NCBI GenBank assembly: GCA_013399305.1
Contig: VXAI01000193.1
Span: 1,114,035-1,178,034 of the forward strand
Origin: Rostratula benghalensis
Taxonomy: Eukaryota; Chordata; Aves; Charadriiformes; Rostratulidae
Length of the DNA: 64,000 bases
Reading direction: 5' to 3'
Each line of letters opens with the position of its first letter. Position 1 is the first letter of the stretch. Of this stretch, positions 50,733 to 63,144 are shown piece by piece. The notes under the pieces were generated by a model. It was not told the origin of the DNA, made no database searches, and was given only the letters and a program-made list of their open reading frames with translations. The position numbers and the translations under genes are program-made.

Positions 50733-51788
50733 TGTGGTGGCTGGACCACAGCTGGATGCCAGGTGCCCACCCAGCTGCTCTACCAACTCACCCTCCTCAG
50801 CTGGACAGGGGAGAGAAAAAATGCAGCGAAAGACTCATGGGTTGAGATAAGGAGAAGGAGAGATTGCTCAGAAATTACCATTATGGGCAAAACAAACTTG
50901 ACTTGGGGAAATTAGTTTAACATCATCAAGAAAAATTGGGGTAAAGTAATGAGAAATAAACCCAAATCTTAAAAACACCACCTCCCCACCACTCCCCTTC
51001 TTTCTGGGCTCAACTTTACTCCTGATTTTCTCTACCTCCTCCCACGAGCAGTGCAAGTGAATGGGGAATGGAGGCTGTGGTTCGTTCATCACACACTGCC
51101 TCTAGTGCTCCTTTCTCTTCAGGGGGAGGACTCCTCACACTCTTCCCCTGCTCCAGCATGGGATCCCTCCCACCAGAGACAGCGCTCCATGAACTTTTCC
51201 AAAATGAGTCCTTCCCACAGGCTGCAGTTCTTCACAAACTGCTCCAGCATAGGTCTCTTCCACATGGTGCAGTCTTTCAGGAACAGCCTGCTCCAGCCTG
51301 GGTCCCCCATGGAGTCACAAGTCCTGCCAGCAAACTTACTCCAGCATGAGCTCCACTCTCTCCATGGGACCACAGGTCCTGTCAGAAACCTCTTCTCACA
51401 AGATCACAGCCTCCTTTGGGCATTGACCTGTTCCAGTATGGGGTCCTCCACAGGATGCAGATGGATATCTGCTCCACCATTAACCTCCATGGGCTGCAGG
51501 AGGACAGCTTGCCTTACTACGGGCTTCACCATGGGCTGCAGGGCAATCTCTGCTCTTGCACCTCAAGTACCTCTCCCTCCTTCTTCACTGACCTTGGTGT
51601 CTGCAGAGTTGTTTCTCTCACATATTCTCATTGCTCTCTCCAGCTGCAGTTGCTCAGGAGGCACTACCACCATTGGTGACTGACTGCCTTGGAGCCAGTG
51701 GCACTGGCTTTATTAGACATAGGAGAGGTTTCTCAAAGAATCCCTCCTGTAGGCTACTAATAAAACCTTGCCACGCAAACCCAATACA
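50733..51788 (-). mobile_element. Endogenous retrovirus LTR, probably solo
   Basis: About 1,056 bp bounded by TG...CA on either strand (tgtggtgg at 50733, aataca ending at 51788). Five-base flanks ggaac (50728-50732) and agaac (51789-51793) look like a target-site duplication with one mismatch. I recognise the body as an LTR family widespread in bird genomes, though I cannot name it. Read on the minus strand it opens tgtattgggtttgcgtggca and ends ccagccaccaca; I prefer that orientation but it is not proven. The middle (about 51150-51475) is a degenerate array of modules with a period of 45-49 bases, each with a ctccagcatgggtcc-like core; this produces repetitive open frames on both strands. 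No gag, pol or env sequence lies beside it. Confidence 0.82.
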
Positions 51789-53660
51789 AGAACAATGAAA
51801 ACAGATGACATAGGCATTAGCTATTCCAGCCCCCCCCCCAAAAAAAATATCAAAGAATCAAAGCAAAGATTTGGTGCTAGCACCACAGTCAAACATATAT
51901 TTTTTTAAGCTAATCTAACCTTAACTAATCTTTTTTTTTAAACTGATCTAACCCTCTACAAAACATAATCTGACAAAAAAAAAAAAGCACTAAGCAAAAT
52001 AATATATGAAAAGTCAATATTAAAAAATATTTTGCATATTTTGCAACTTCTGACGTTCATTAGCCGCATGTCTGAACATCTGTGGGGGGCCTTTCTGACA
52101 GAGGGTTATACAGTCCCAACTTCATCCTATGATCCTACTAATCACAATCAAAACGGGCACTCTCAAGAAGAGAATATATTTGGCCTGTGCATAGCAAAGC
52201 TGGAATTCTTTTCTCCCAGGACATCTGATATAAAAAAGAAAAGCTCATTAAAAACATTTCTGAAATTGTTTTCTCTCACCAGAACTAAGTATTCCAAATC
52301 TGCAAGTGGCTTAAAACCAGCAAGTCTGTTGCATAGTGGTGTTGACACAAGTAAGAGGAAGCAAAACTGACAGTACAGCTCCAAAAGTCATAAAAGTCTT
52401 ATAATTCTTTGGTCTGAAAGATTCCACCAGAAATAAAATGTTCTGCCATAATATAAAAGAAGACCATCTTCAAGAAAGAATAAAGTGAAATTTAGAGTTC
52501 AGGTATTAAAATCCAAATGTATAAAAATAAATTCTGAATAGTGAATTTAAATGCATTTTTACTTTGGAATAGAAGTGATACATCCCAAAACAAACCTTTT
52601 GATTTCTTTCACAGTTTTCCAGAACACCACCAGGTTGTGAAGAATTTTTTTTTCCATGGCTGAAAATAAATGTGCTGCGAATCATCAAGAAAACCATTAC
52701 ACAGCACTTCCTGGGCTCTGCTAATTCCTTTCAGCCAAAGAACTGCAGTTTGCATCCTTGCTGGAGCCACTTTCAGCAGAGTCAAGAGACTTCAAAATAC
52801 CATTACAACTAAAGCTGTCCTCTACACATAATTATACGGCATTAGTATACAACTGCAAATTCACAACTCCTCTATAAAGCAATTACCCAGATAAGGCTTT
52901 GCTAAATTTGTGCCAATCTTTTACTACAAAGTATCAGATATCAGAAACAATGCACTCTACAGGAAGAACAAAATTGCCAGGCTGCGCTCTAGATTAGGAG
53001 AGCAGAAAGGGGAAAAAATGTCAAAGAGTATCACACAGAAGAGGAAACTGGATGCAGACAGACCGAATGGTTGCCAAAACAGGCATAATTTAAAACATTA
53101 ATGCAATGCTTGGTAGAATTAAAAAACCAAACAAAGAAACCCCACACTTTAGCTCGTATTAAAAAAAAATAATAATTTTTCTCCATTGTGTGATCTTTAT
53201 ACTCAAAATGCTCGAAACTAAAATTTTAACTCTTAACCCCACCATCTTTTCTGAAATATTCACATTTTTGCATGTGCTATATAAACAGCCTCCTATCACA
53301 GATGACAGAATACTTTAAAAACCCTGTTACATGTAGGTTCTTTCCCAACAGTGAAAACAGTAAGGAAAGACCCTCAGATGTTCCCGAATTGCCTCCGCTC
53401 TCTGCCTACCTTGTTACATCAGCCATCAACAAGGTCTCATCCAAAAAGTTAATTAAAAAATCTGGCAGGAAGAGACATACACAGTGCTGATCTAGAATCT
53501 GTTAGAGGATTTATTTATGGCAGCATTGCCTATTGCAATCACATACTTCCCCAGAAGATATATATTAGTCTACCAGTTAATGTAGCAAGTGTTCCATTAT
53601 CTGACACTGCACACAGCATTCTATGTATACAACATCTTGTCTGTCTACAATTCAGACAGT

Positions 53661-53679
53661 AAAAAAAAAAAAAAAAAAA
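53661..53679. repeat. Poly-A tract
   Basis: Nineteen A followed by an A/G-rich tail. Confidence 0.9.
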
Positions 53680-55136
53680 GAGGAAAAATACAGTGAAATT
53701 CTGCAAACAGCTTTTTTCTGTGAAGTGAATCTTGACCACAAACACTTTACTTGAAATGAGTTTGCTCCAATTATGCCATATCTTTTCCTATATAAAAATG
53801 TCACATACTTGGCTTTTAGAGAAAAGAAGCTAAAGTTATGCCTGTTACTATTCTTATAGAAAGAACATTTACATTCTTTGGTATTACCTTCATTAATACT
53901 AATCACAAAGATTACTTAAACTATTGGAGTGGAGAAAAGACTGAGCAAAAAGGGATTAATACTGATACCTCATACTAATCTCTTTGAAACAGAATTTTCC
54001 AAGGGCAGTTCATAGATGTCTACAGTGAGTAAATGAATATTTTCCATCTTGGCACACTTAATCCAAGGGGAAAAAAAAATTAAAAAAAGACCTCTGAAAT
54101 CTACTTCCTTTTCTTACCTGCAATCGTAGGATGTTAACAGCCTAAGAGTCAGAACTTGAGAAAAGTTACCAGGAAAACCATTTTGGCCTAGAACATGTGT
54201 TTACAAATTAGGGGCCATGAGAAAACCGGAGAGAGGTGGAAAATATTTGAAGTTACAAAAGGGAAGTATTTTATGATGATACGTTTGCCTACTGAATGGA
54301 AAAAATAGTAACAAATAGGGTGAAGATTCCCTTGCTATTCTGACATTTTGGATCTGGAGAGCTTTGGCAGAGACCACAGCATGTCATAGCAGGAGCCTCT
54401 GTACGAGAGCTCCCTTTTAAATCTTCCTGACTCAAAAATCTCCTGCTGGGAAAAATTTATCTGAAGAACATAATTAACAGCAAGTTTAATATGGGGTCTC
54501 TAAAGTACACTATCAGCTTTCATACAGAGTAGCAAAGTCAAAATTAGACAGCCATAAGCAGCAAAGAGAACGAACGCTGTTTGTCACACACAAAACCTGT
54601 GCTTGTTGCCTCCCCCTTCCTTCCCACAGGGTGGAAGGGAGTGGGGTATGTGAAAACACACAGCTCTGTCCAACAGAACATCAATCACACAGAGCCAGCC
54701 CTCCCCACCACAGGATGGTATCAGATACACTACGGCTTCTTTCCTAAATGCTCAAGTTTCTTTTTGGATGCCGGAGGAGCTATTTCTGGAATTACGAAAA
54801 TTTTACACATCTCTTCCCATGACCTTTCTGACATTCAAACTTTGCTGAATAGCTCCCACACTAGACTGCTCGTTCTGAGAAGGAAATTTCATGTTCCTTT
54901 TCCTTAGTGGCAGATAAATTATGGATTGTCCACAGCAGTGATTAAATACAGTTTACAAATAGACTGGCATATCAGCCATTCAAAAATGCCTGACCTTTTT
55001 TTTCTGGCACGACCTTTCTCTTTTCAACCCAACAATGGACCTTGTCAAAATAAACTTTCAAGAGCTGTTCTGCACCCTATCTCATTCATGTCATAAGTTC
55101 CACAGGCTATTCCTATACTCACAGTTATGGCCCAGG

Positions 55137-55153
55137 AAAAAAAAAAAAAAAAA
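55137..55153. repeat. Poly-A tract
   Basis: Seventeen A followed by gaaaagaaaaa. Confidence 0.9.
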
Positions 55154-55693
55154 GAAAAGAAAAACTGAAAAAAATCAAGCACTCCAAAGTCAGCAAGTGC
55201 CAAAGATATTGCCAGAAACAACAGGCAAGATGACTGGGAGCCTTCATTTGACCTTGCCCTGAGTGTATGCATTATGGTTAATTTTTTAGTTATAGGATCA
55301 CATCCTACATCCCCCCAGCAAGGCTGCTGCCCAATTGATTTGAATAAAAGAAGAATCAAGACACATTTACTGGGCAATCACTCAATAATCTGATTTCTTC
55401 TCAGCATTTGAAATACAACCTGAGGCCTTCCATACTGAGCACCACTCAAGTTTCCTGGTGAGGCATTCCATAAGGCTTGTCATTATTTCAACCAAGCATC
55501 TTATAAGCACTGTCCTCAAAATACATCCCTAAACTATATAAAGCGTTACCCCAAGATTTGAGATGGATGATTTCAGGCACAGAAAGGCAAAAAAGAAATC
55601 TTCAAGATGTGTGGATGCCAAACTGAAACACCTAGTAGCCTTTTTTTCCAGACTAGGTAGCCTCGCATAATATTCTAATTACATACAGAAAGT

Positions 55694-55770
55694 TCTATAT
55701 TACATATTACACATATATTCTACATACATACTTATATATATAGATTCTATATACATATAGAAGTTCTGGT
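55694..55770. repeat. AT-rich stretch with small palindrome
   Basis: Interrupted TA/CATA repeats, including the palindrome ttctatat-ac-atatagaa at 55745-55762. Confidence 0.8.
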
Positions 55771-57089
55771 TTATATTTACTTAATACAAAATTCCTGTGA
55801 ATTCAACTGCACCTGGGAACCCATGGCACTTTTTGCAAGTCAAATTCCAGGTTCTTAAGTTGAACCAAAAAGAAAAATACAAATAGCGACCATCTACAGG
55901 CATTTAGATTTTAAAAGAATCACCATAAGAAACCTTGGAGAGGTCGGAACACAGTCCAGCTCTCATCACAACACTGAGCTGTACTCTATAATTAAATTCT
56001 AAAATAGAGTCAATGACATGGCTGATACTCCCAAGCTTCTCAAATATACACTTGGACGAAAAATGTAGGTCGCCGTACTAAAAATAAGAGGATTACTTAC
56101 CAAGGGTTGAAATTTTGTTATGGAGCGAAGGACGGGGGTGAAAACACATGAAATGACCAAAACCAAACCACACAACACAGAAAACTAGAGTCATGTGTAT
56201 GAAAACAGATGGCAATTTTGTACCTCAAAGCAACATCACGCCAAACAGCAACCTAATGAAGGAGAAAGGAAAATAATGCCATACGTGAAGCTCTGTAATA
56301 CTTTGTGGGGCAGATTCTAGTAACTCAAAACCTGGTGGGAAAAAACATTCTCATAGGAAGCTGCAAAGCAGTTAGGGATTTTGACCAATGCAGTGTTTTT
56401 TCAGTACATGTGAAGTGTGGGATACGATGACTACTACAGACACATACATCTGACACACAAAAACTTAACAAATATAAAAATACCACTTTTTTTTTTACCA
56501 CATAGAATACTGTGAAAAACCTAAGCCAGAGGGGTTCTAGATGTAGCACATGCTAAAAGATAAATACCGGCTAACAGTTATTAAATCCTAACAGCAGATC
56601 TCTGTGCAACCCAGTCCTGATGCTGTTTAATGGCAGCTCGGTGCTGCTAATGGTTTCAGAGGCAAAGCTAATTAAATAAAAAGCTGAAAGAATCACATTA
56701 CTATTTCATTAATTTACAGAATTAAAAAAAAAAATGCTTGTACCAGATAAAACTATAACAAAATCTTTTATGCTAATTCCAACTTTGTGATTGTTGTACT
56801 GTATCCACATACCATATGTAAATGCAAAAGGGCATAGCAGAATTCCCCAAAACAAAAGATGTACTAAATGAAATTAAGACTAAGAGTATGGACCTATGTA
56901 TCCACTATGAGCACATACACTACTCAGGTACAACTGTAAAACATGTTACCAACCCAGGAAGTCAGGAACAATTCAGGAACATAAGGCTGAAAGACATTCT
57001 CTCTTCCCCCTCCAACAAGGAAGTGAAATAACCATCAGAACAAAACGAGCACAAAAAGTAGTGTCTTCTGTACCCTTTGATGACCTTAA

Positions 57090-57245
57090 ATGAAGGATGG
57101 ATATCCTTCTGGCAAACGCACTTTAGCTAGACACAAATTGCATTTTGGTCAGATCAGCCAAAAGGTGAACTGGATAAAGGCCTGTAGTACATAAAGGACG
57201 GCAGAGTGGATGATTTAATGGTCCCTTCCAGCCACAAGCACTATC
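57090..57245 (+). mobile_element. Ancient CR1 fragment
   Basis: The end of this segment (ggatgatttaatggtccctt, then ccagcc) matches the 3' end of old amniote CR1 copies, in which a similar phrase precedes the terminal repeat. Upstream parts (aaggcctgtagtacataaagg) also fit. It is strongly diverged and 5'-truncated. Confidence 0.72.
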
Positions 57246-58170
57246 AAAAACTATCCCAAAGGAAACCATGCAACAAACACATCATTACAATCAATTAAAT
57301 CATGCTGACACTCACTAACCTAGAAGTCTCTCACCATCCTCTTTGCCAGAGGTAAAATAGCAAGGTAGAACAGCAAAATGAATCCTCCACACATTCTCCT
57401 TCCTTCTATTCAGATAGAATTTGCAACGTACTTGAAGATATACACCCTTTCATCTTAGTCTCCCTGACACACAGAGCTTCATCTAATATTCAAAGCACGG
57501 GGAGTAACCAAAACAGTTAACTGTCTCCCACAGCTCCTAATGAAAAGTTAAAGAACAGCACAGCACCTTTGCAGCATGAAAATTTTAAATCGCTAGCAGT
57601 GTCACCACAACTATGTTTTTCCTCAAATTACTGCAAATCTTATGTTTGTTATATGCTGCAACTGGCCTTTCCTGTTAACAAAGCTGACAAAGTGCAGCGC
57701 ACAGAATAGCTTCCCATCCCAACAATCAACACAGCTCTCAAAAATGAGGTTAAACTGTATCTCCAGGCAGCTGTCAATAAAGGCAGGGCACATAATCCTA
57801 TCCCAAAATGGTACATATATTTCAGTCTAGTTTAAATCACAAAATATGCCATACTTTCTATCTAAATCGCATGCTTATAAATCACTAGGCCATCACTGCA
57901 CTTGCTGGGATTTTACCATTCTCAGCTGGACAGGATCTCAATGAAGAAGGAAACTGCTTCACGTAGGCATTTCCAGTATTTGTATTAAATGAACTCTGGA
58001 AATTACTATAATCCATGTAGACCAGCCCTTAACTATTAAGACTTTATTTAATTTCTGCTACGAATAATCCCATTAAAATATACACTAATTAACATTTTTT
58101 CCTTTCCAAAGGCCAAAGACAAAAGTTATCATCTTTGCTTAAAAAAAGCCCAAACCCAACATGTCACACA

Positions 58171-58196
58171 CCCCCCCCCCCAAAAAAAAAAAAAAA
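58171..58196. repeat. C11A15 homopolymer pair
   Basis: Eleven C followed directly by fifteen A, preceded by cacaca. A likely length-variable site. Confidence 0.9.
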
Positions 58197-58790
58197 TCCC
58201 CAGTAAAACAAAGCAAGAAAAAGAAATAATAAAAACCACCAACAAAAGAAAACAACTTCTTGGAAGAAATGCTTCTTCATAATATATGTGTTATGAGCAA
58301 CGAAAAGCCATGTTGACAAGTGATAAAAGAAGGCAGGATTAAATATGTAAAGGCAATTTTTTTTTTAATTGTGAAAAACTTAGGAAATATGTTTATGTTT
58401 TCTGCTGCATTTCTGATAAATCTGATTTAAAATAATTCCTTGCATTGCAAGAACAGCAGAAACCCATTTTGATGAGAAGGCTAAGTTTATGAAACATAAA
58501 ACTGTGCCAAAACAGGCCCCACACTTCACTTTGCAGAAATGACTGACCCACCCCAAAAATAAGTCGGAGTAATTTTCACTTTGACAGTTGTTCGTATCTC
58601 TGCTGACTATAATGAAGAAAAGCATTTACTTTCCCAAGTAAGTAACTATCCAAGAGCAGATTTTAATAATTACAGGCTTCAGAAGAATTCCTGGATATGG
58701 ACACCTGCTCTCTGAAAAACAGCACTACATCTTGCCCTGTTTACAAAAACTGACTGAGATTACAACTGTTCCACAAAATCACTTTACTCA

Positions 58791-58935
58791 CAATCACAGA
58801 AGCATAGAATTGTCTAGGTTGGAAGGGACCTTTGAGCTCATCTAGTCAAACCATCAACCTAACTCTGATAAAAAAAACAACAACCCATCACTAAACCACA
58901 TCACTGAGCACTATGTCAACTTTCAAATACCTCCT
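58791..58935 (-). mobile_element. CR1 LINE 3'-end fragment
   Basis: The plus strand begins caatcacagaagcatagaat, then tgtctaggttggaagggacc and accatcaacctaactctgat, the antisense of a CR1 3' end from a subfamily distinct from the copies at 10.6 and 15.3 kb. Similarity fades after about 58935. Confidence 0.9.
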
Positions 58936-58959
58936 TTTAAATACTTCTCAATCTTTATC

Positions 58960-61860
58960 TAGACTTGCTTTAACGTCCTTCAGTCTCCCGACTGATGAAC
59001 TGGGGACAGAACTCCACTATCAGATGTCAGGTTCTACAGACAGCACTCAAATGAAATAGCCCAAAGGTGGGGGGTTTTTTTCCATGTTCAAAGGTAGGCT
59101 TTACACCCTTACAGTCAAACTCTCAAAAACAGGGTATTGTCTATAAACATTTCTACGAATACATGGAATGTCTTCCATAAAGCGATTTCCTGTATACCTT
59201 CCCATGCATTTACAGAAGGCATTTTAGAAATCCTTCTTCCTCTATAAATGTCTAAATCCTGGTGGGTTTCTGGCAGGCCACCAAAAGCAAACCACTGAGC
59301 AGCTATGGGCTCTATACACAGAGTGTCGAGCAACTGAGTATTTCTCCCTGCATAGACACAAGACCAAAACCTCCTGCTGTTACTGCCATCACAGATGACA
59401 AAAGGCAAGGTGGAGAAAGTGCATTTGTGACATCGGATGTCCAGTGGCCATCACTCAATGCCAACAAGCCAAAAGTCTGTAGGAAGTAGATTTACTGCTA
59501 CTACTGATCAAAGAGGAAGCGGGAAAAGGAGATAGTGCTTTGTTTTAGCCACGCTAAGCTCGAGCTGACAGATATCCATAAGAAAATGCCAGAGAAAGAG
59601 GCTGAGACATCACTTTAGGCACCAGGGGTCAAGATTCGCACAGGCAGATGAATGGGAATTGCCAACACAAAGATGACAAGTGGCTTTCCCGTTACTCTGT
59701 CTTCCATGACCATATTTACTTCTGGTTGTCTCTGACTGATCAATGTACCTTGGTTGTTCTGCCCAGGTTTAGAAAAGAACTGTTCTTGCAGTCGTCCCCA
59801 CCCCCCTTACCTTTGGATAACCTCATCCATAAAGAAAAACTGGAAACAGTATAGAAAGGGACATCTAAAGCTGCTGACAGGATAAACAAAACAATTCTGT
59901 GAATTTTTTTTAATTTTTTTTTTAGTGGCCTTTTCCTAGAAACTTTTTAAAAGGGGCACAGTGGAAATGGAAGAGTAATTCCATGTATGCTGCTTATATT
60001 GTAAATACTTTGTATCAAAAAAATAAATCTGAGAAACCAGCCTATTTTTTCACTGGCAAGGAAGTTAGACAGGAGGATATTTGGAAAGGAGATTTTAGAG
60101 CTGATTTAACATGATCTTCATTATCTACTAGAAAGGAATACCCAAATCTATTTAAACAATATCCGTGCAACATAATCTTGCTCAGTTAGCCAAGATCCAA
60201 AGTACAAGACCTCCTCAAACTCCAACTGAAACACATAGAAGACACATTAACAATCCATTTTGCAAAAGGTATCCAAAGCGAAGTGTGATTCAGGTTTCCA
60301 GAATACTCCGCAGGCACCTATTCTGTTTCATTGCAAAGTCTTCAGATCTCTCTGAAGTGTATACAAAAAAAACCAACCCAAACCCAACACAAACACCATA
60401 ACAAAACCAAACCACAAAAAAACCAAACAAACCGGAGTTATACAAAAGAAATCATTGAACGGAACTGTCTGGCATTCTTTTGCCGCATAAAATCAGCAAC
60501 AACTTAGTAGACAACAGACCCCAAAGAAAATAAAGTTTTACTTTGTGTTTGCATTCATTAACTTGGAAAAGCAGAGAAAGAAAATCCATGGACTCTGCAG
60601 CAGCACTTTTAGTAGCCATTGTGGACCTGTCTGTTGTCCTCCCAGTCAATTCAGGACTGTTCTGGCAATTTCTTTGTCAATGCTTTCATGACTTGCCTTT
60701 GTCTATCTCAAAGTTGCCTTCTTAAATTGAGGTTTTCATTACTCCTCCCAATTCCAAGGCTAAACACTGAACAGGTAAACCTGCTTAGACATGTCAAGAA
60801 AATCTGTAACTACTACTAGTTCATTAAAATTCAGATGTTTAGTAACACAAACAGGAGGAATGGATTCCATGAGTATATAGTTCATGGAGGCCAAACCAAA
60901 CATTTGTATTTTCACACTAATAATCTTTAATATATTTCACCATATATACATAGTAGTTTAGAAATTCACTTATTTAGACCTTAATGCATCACCTAAGACA
61001 TCTCATTGTTGTAAAAGTTTTGCAAGTTTCACATCCTACCTTTGATTTTAGTTCAATCCATTTAAGATGCTTGACCACACCATTTCTAAAAAGGTGACTG
61101 TATAAGCTTCTACAGGGGCAGAAGGTGGCTTCAGGCAATAACCCTTTCCATGGAATATATCAACATGCTGAGGTCTCCAAGTACCATTTGTTTCCAAAGA
61201 GCCCTCAGGCTTTGCAAGAGATAGACTGATGGATTGCCTTAGCAGGCAATAAGGAAACTGTATGTTTACCACTAGAATATAATCTTTTCTACTAATATGA
61301 AAATACATTTATAACAGCTGATTAATATGAACACAGGAAGAGAATATGCTTTATAATAAAATTAGGTTTGGTTTGGTTTTGATTTATTTTTTTTTTGCAT
61401 GCAGTAGGGATGGAAAATACCATCTGGTCAATTTGGATAACCTACTAAATTTTTCATGTCATAGTTCATAAATTACCTTGCATAAGACATCAGTGAATAT
61501 TTAGATTGATTTATTCCCACATTAATAGTCTACTATGATAAATCTAAACTCTAGATTGCAGGTTCCTTTTAAATGAGTCACCAATAGCCCTCCCTTTTCT
61601 AAAAGTTTTAAAGTCCTTTATAATATCACCTCTACACAGTAATAGTTACCATGCATTAAGTCACTGAAGTAATTATGTTCTACTCAATACACAGCACGCT
61701 CCCTCCTCTCCCCACCCCCCACAACGTTGCATTATTAATAAACACAAGAAAAATAACAGTTTCAGCTAATATCCTCCTGGCATTTCATAGATATATTCTT
61801 GAATAATGGTAGTGGAACCATCTTCGGCAGATATTCTCCAAGAAAAGGCCAGCTATACAC
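58960..61860 (-). other. ZDHHC14 intron 1, 59.0-61.9 kb
   Basis: Intron with overlapping but unrecognised open frames at 59115-59490 and an A/C-rich patch at 60361-60432. No gene, exon or RNA gene was recognised. Confidence 0.75.
60361..60432. repeat. A/C-rich low-complexity tract
   Basis: About 70 bases of A runs broken by CC or C (aaccaacccaaacccaacac and similar) with no G and almost no T. Confidence 0.85.
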
Positions 61861-61869
61861 AAACCACTG

Positions 61870-62100
61870 TGGATGAAGCCTTCTCTAGCCTGCTTTGCCA
61901 AAAACATCTCATGATGACAATTCCACAGTCTTCCTAGGAAATTTATTTCAGTCCTTATCTATCCTTATGCTTGGGAAGAGTTCTTTCCCCTAATGCCTCT
62001 AAGCTGAATACTTCCTGCTGCAACTTCAAGTCAGAACTTCCTATCACATCCCAGACAATGTGGAGAAGCATTTATGATCATCCTTCTACATATCCTAAGG
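61870..62100 (-). mobile_element. Ancient CR1 fragment
   Basis: The plus strand carries the antisense of an old CR1 3' region: attccacagtcttcctagga, then atttatttcagtccttatct, ttcccctaatgcctctaagc and ctgctgcaacttcaagtc. Old amniote CR1 sequences have near-identical phrases in this order. The copy is diverged, without the terminal repeat. Confidence 0.72.
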
Positions 62101-62540
62101 CAATCACCATAAATCACCATCACCATCTCTGGGTAAAATAAATCCCACCCTTTTTTTTTATGGTATCTGGGGTGGTGAGAGGGATGGGGAAGGGAAGGAA
62201 GAAATTATTGTGATGAAGAGACTGCCAGTTTTACTGATAGGTTCTCTAATTTTGAGAGATAGAAAGGGGAAAAAAGTTCAGAAAATTGAAATTAAAAAAA
62301 ATCAAGACATTTCTCAATTTAACAACATAAATTATCTATTGTCAAGAAAGCAATACCCAGGAGAAGACAGCATCTTTCATTACACTGCCCTTATAAATCA
62401 CCCCAAGCACAACCAGGACTGAAAAGGAGACAGAGCTCTCCAGTAAAAGCAACATTAAAAACACATCTTCAAGTAATCAAACATATGTCAGGTCTGATCC
62501 ACAGTAACAGCTCACACTGACACTAACAGCATTCAGCAAT

Positions 62541-62645
62541 TTTTTGGGGGTTGGGTTTGGTGGGGTTTTGGGGTTTTTTGTTGGGTTGGTTTTTTGGGGG
62601 GGGCAGGTGTTGCTGCTGGTTTGGGGGTTTTTTTGAGGGGGGTTG
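62541..62645 (+). repeat. G/T-rich stretch with G-quadruplex potential
   Basis: Eight runs of three or more G occur between 62546 and 62642 (lengths 5, 3, 4, 4, 3, 8, 5, 6), separated mostly by T. The first five runs lie within 40 bases with short loops, so the plus strand meets the usual quadruplex pattern. For ZDHHC14 this is the template strand; the transcript would be C/A-rich. Confidence 0.9.
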
Positions 62646-63121
62646 TTGATATTGTTGCTTTTTTTACACATCATCACATGTTCAGAAGAGATCGCAGGCA
62701 AAGGTTAAGATTTCAATTTACAGAAATCATCATTCAAGTCTGAAAAGAATAATCTCACCTAACCTGATCTCTGCGTGGATTCTTAATGCCATATTTGTCA
62801 TAGTTCAGTGCTGCTGAAAGAGAAGTTCACTTATCCTCAACTGATGTCTCTTGACAGATTTTTTTTAATTGTTTGCACAACACAGAGCACAGAATTTATT
62901 GAATTGCTATCCTGCATTAACCGAGCAGTGCTGCAAGGAGAAACATACTATTCTAAGGAGTTTCATTTGACTCTGTTAGTCCTAGTAGTGGAGTACAAAC
63001 TGAAAACAGTTTCTGAAGAATAATCAATTTGTAGTATGAACTGCACTACAAACCACTTTTCTAGAACACAACTACATTTCAGATAACACATCCTCTCCTA
63101 AAAAGTAAGTTTGTCCTCAAT

Positions 63122-63144
63122 AAAAAAAAAAAAAAAAAAAAAAA
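63122..63144. repeat. Poly-A tract
   Basis: Twenty-three A in intron 1, the longest such run in the window. Confidence 0.92.

Larger units (their letters stand above)
51790..57080 (-). other. ZDHHC14 intron 1, 51.8-57.1 kb
   Basis: Intron sequence with simple tracts: C10A8 at 51830-51847, A19 at 53661-53679, A17 at 55137-55153, and an AT-rich dinucleotide stretch at 55694-55770. No gene, exon or further transposon was recognised. Confidence 0.75.

Noticed and set aside
62477..62701. 74-codon Pro/Asn/Lys-rich open frame
   Set aside because: It is the complement of the GT-rich low-complexity stretch.
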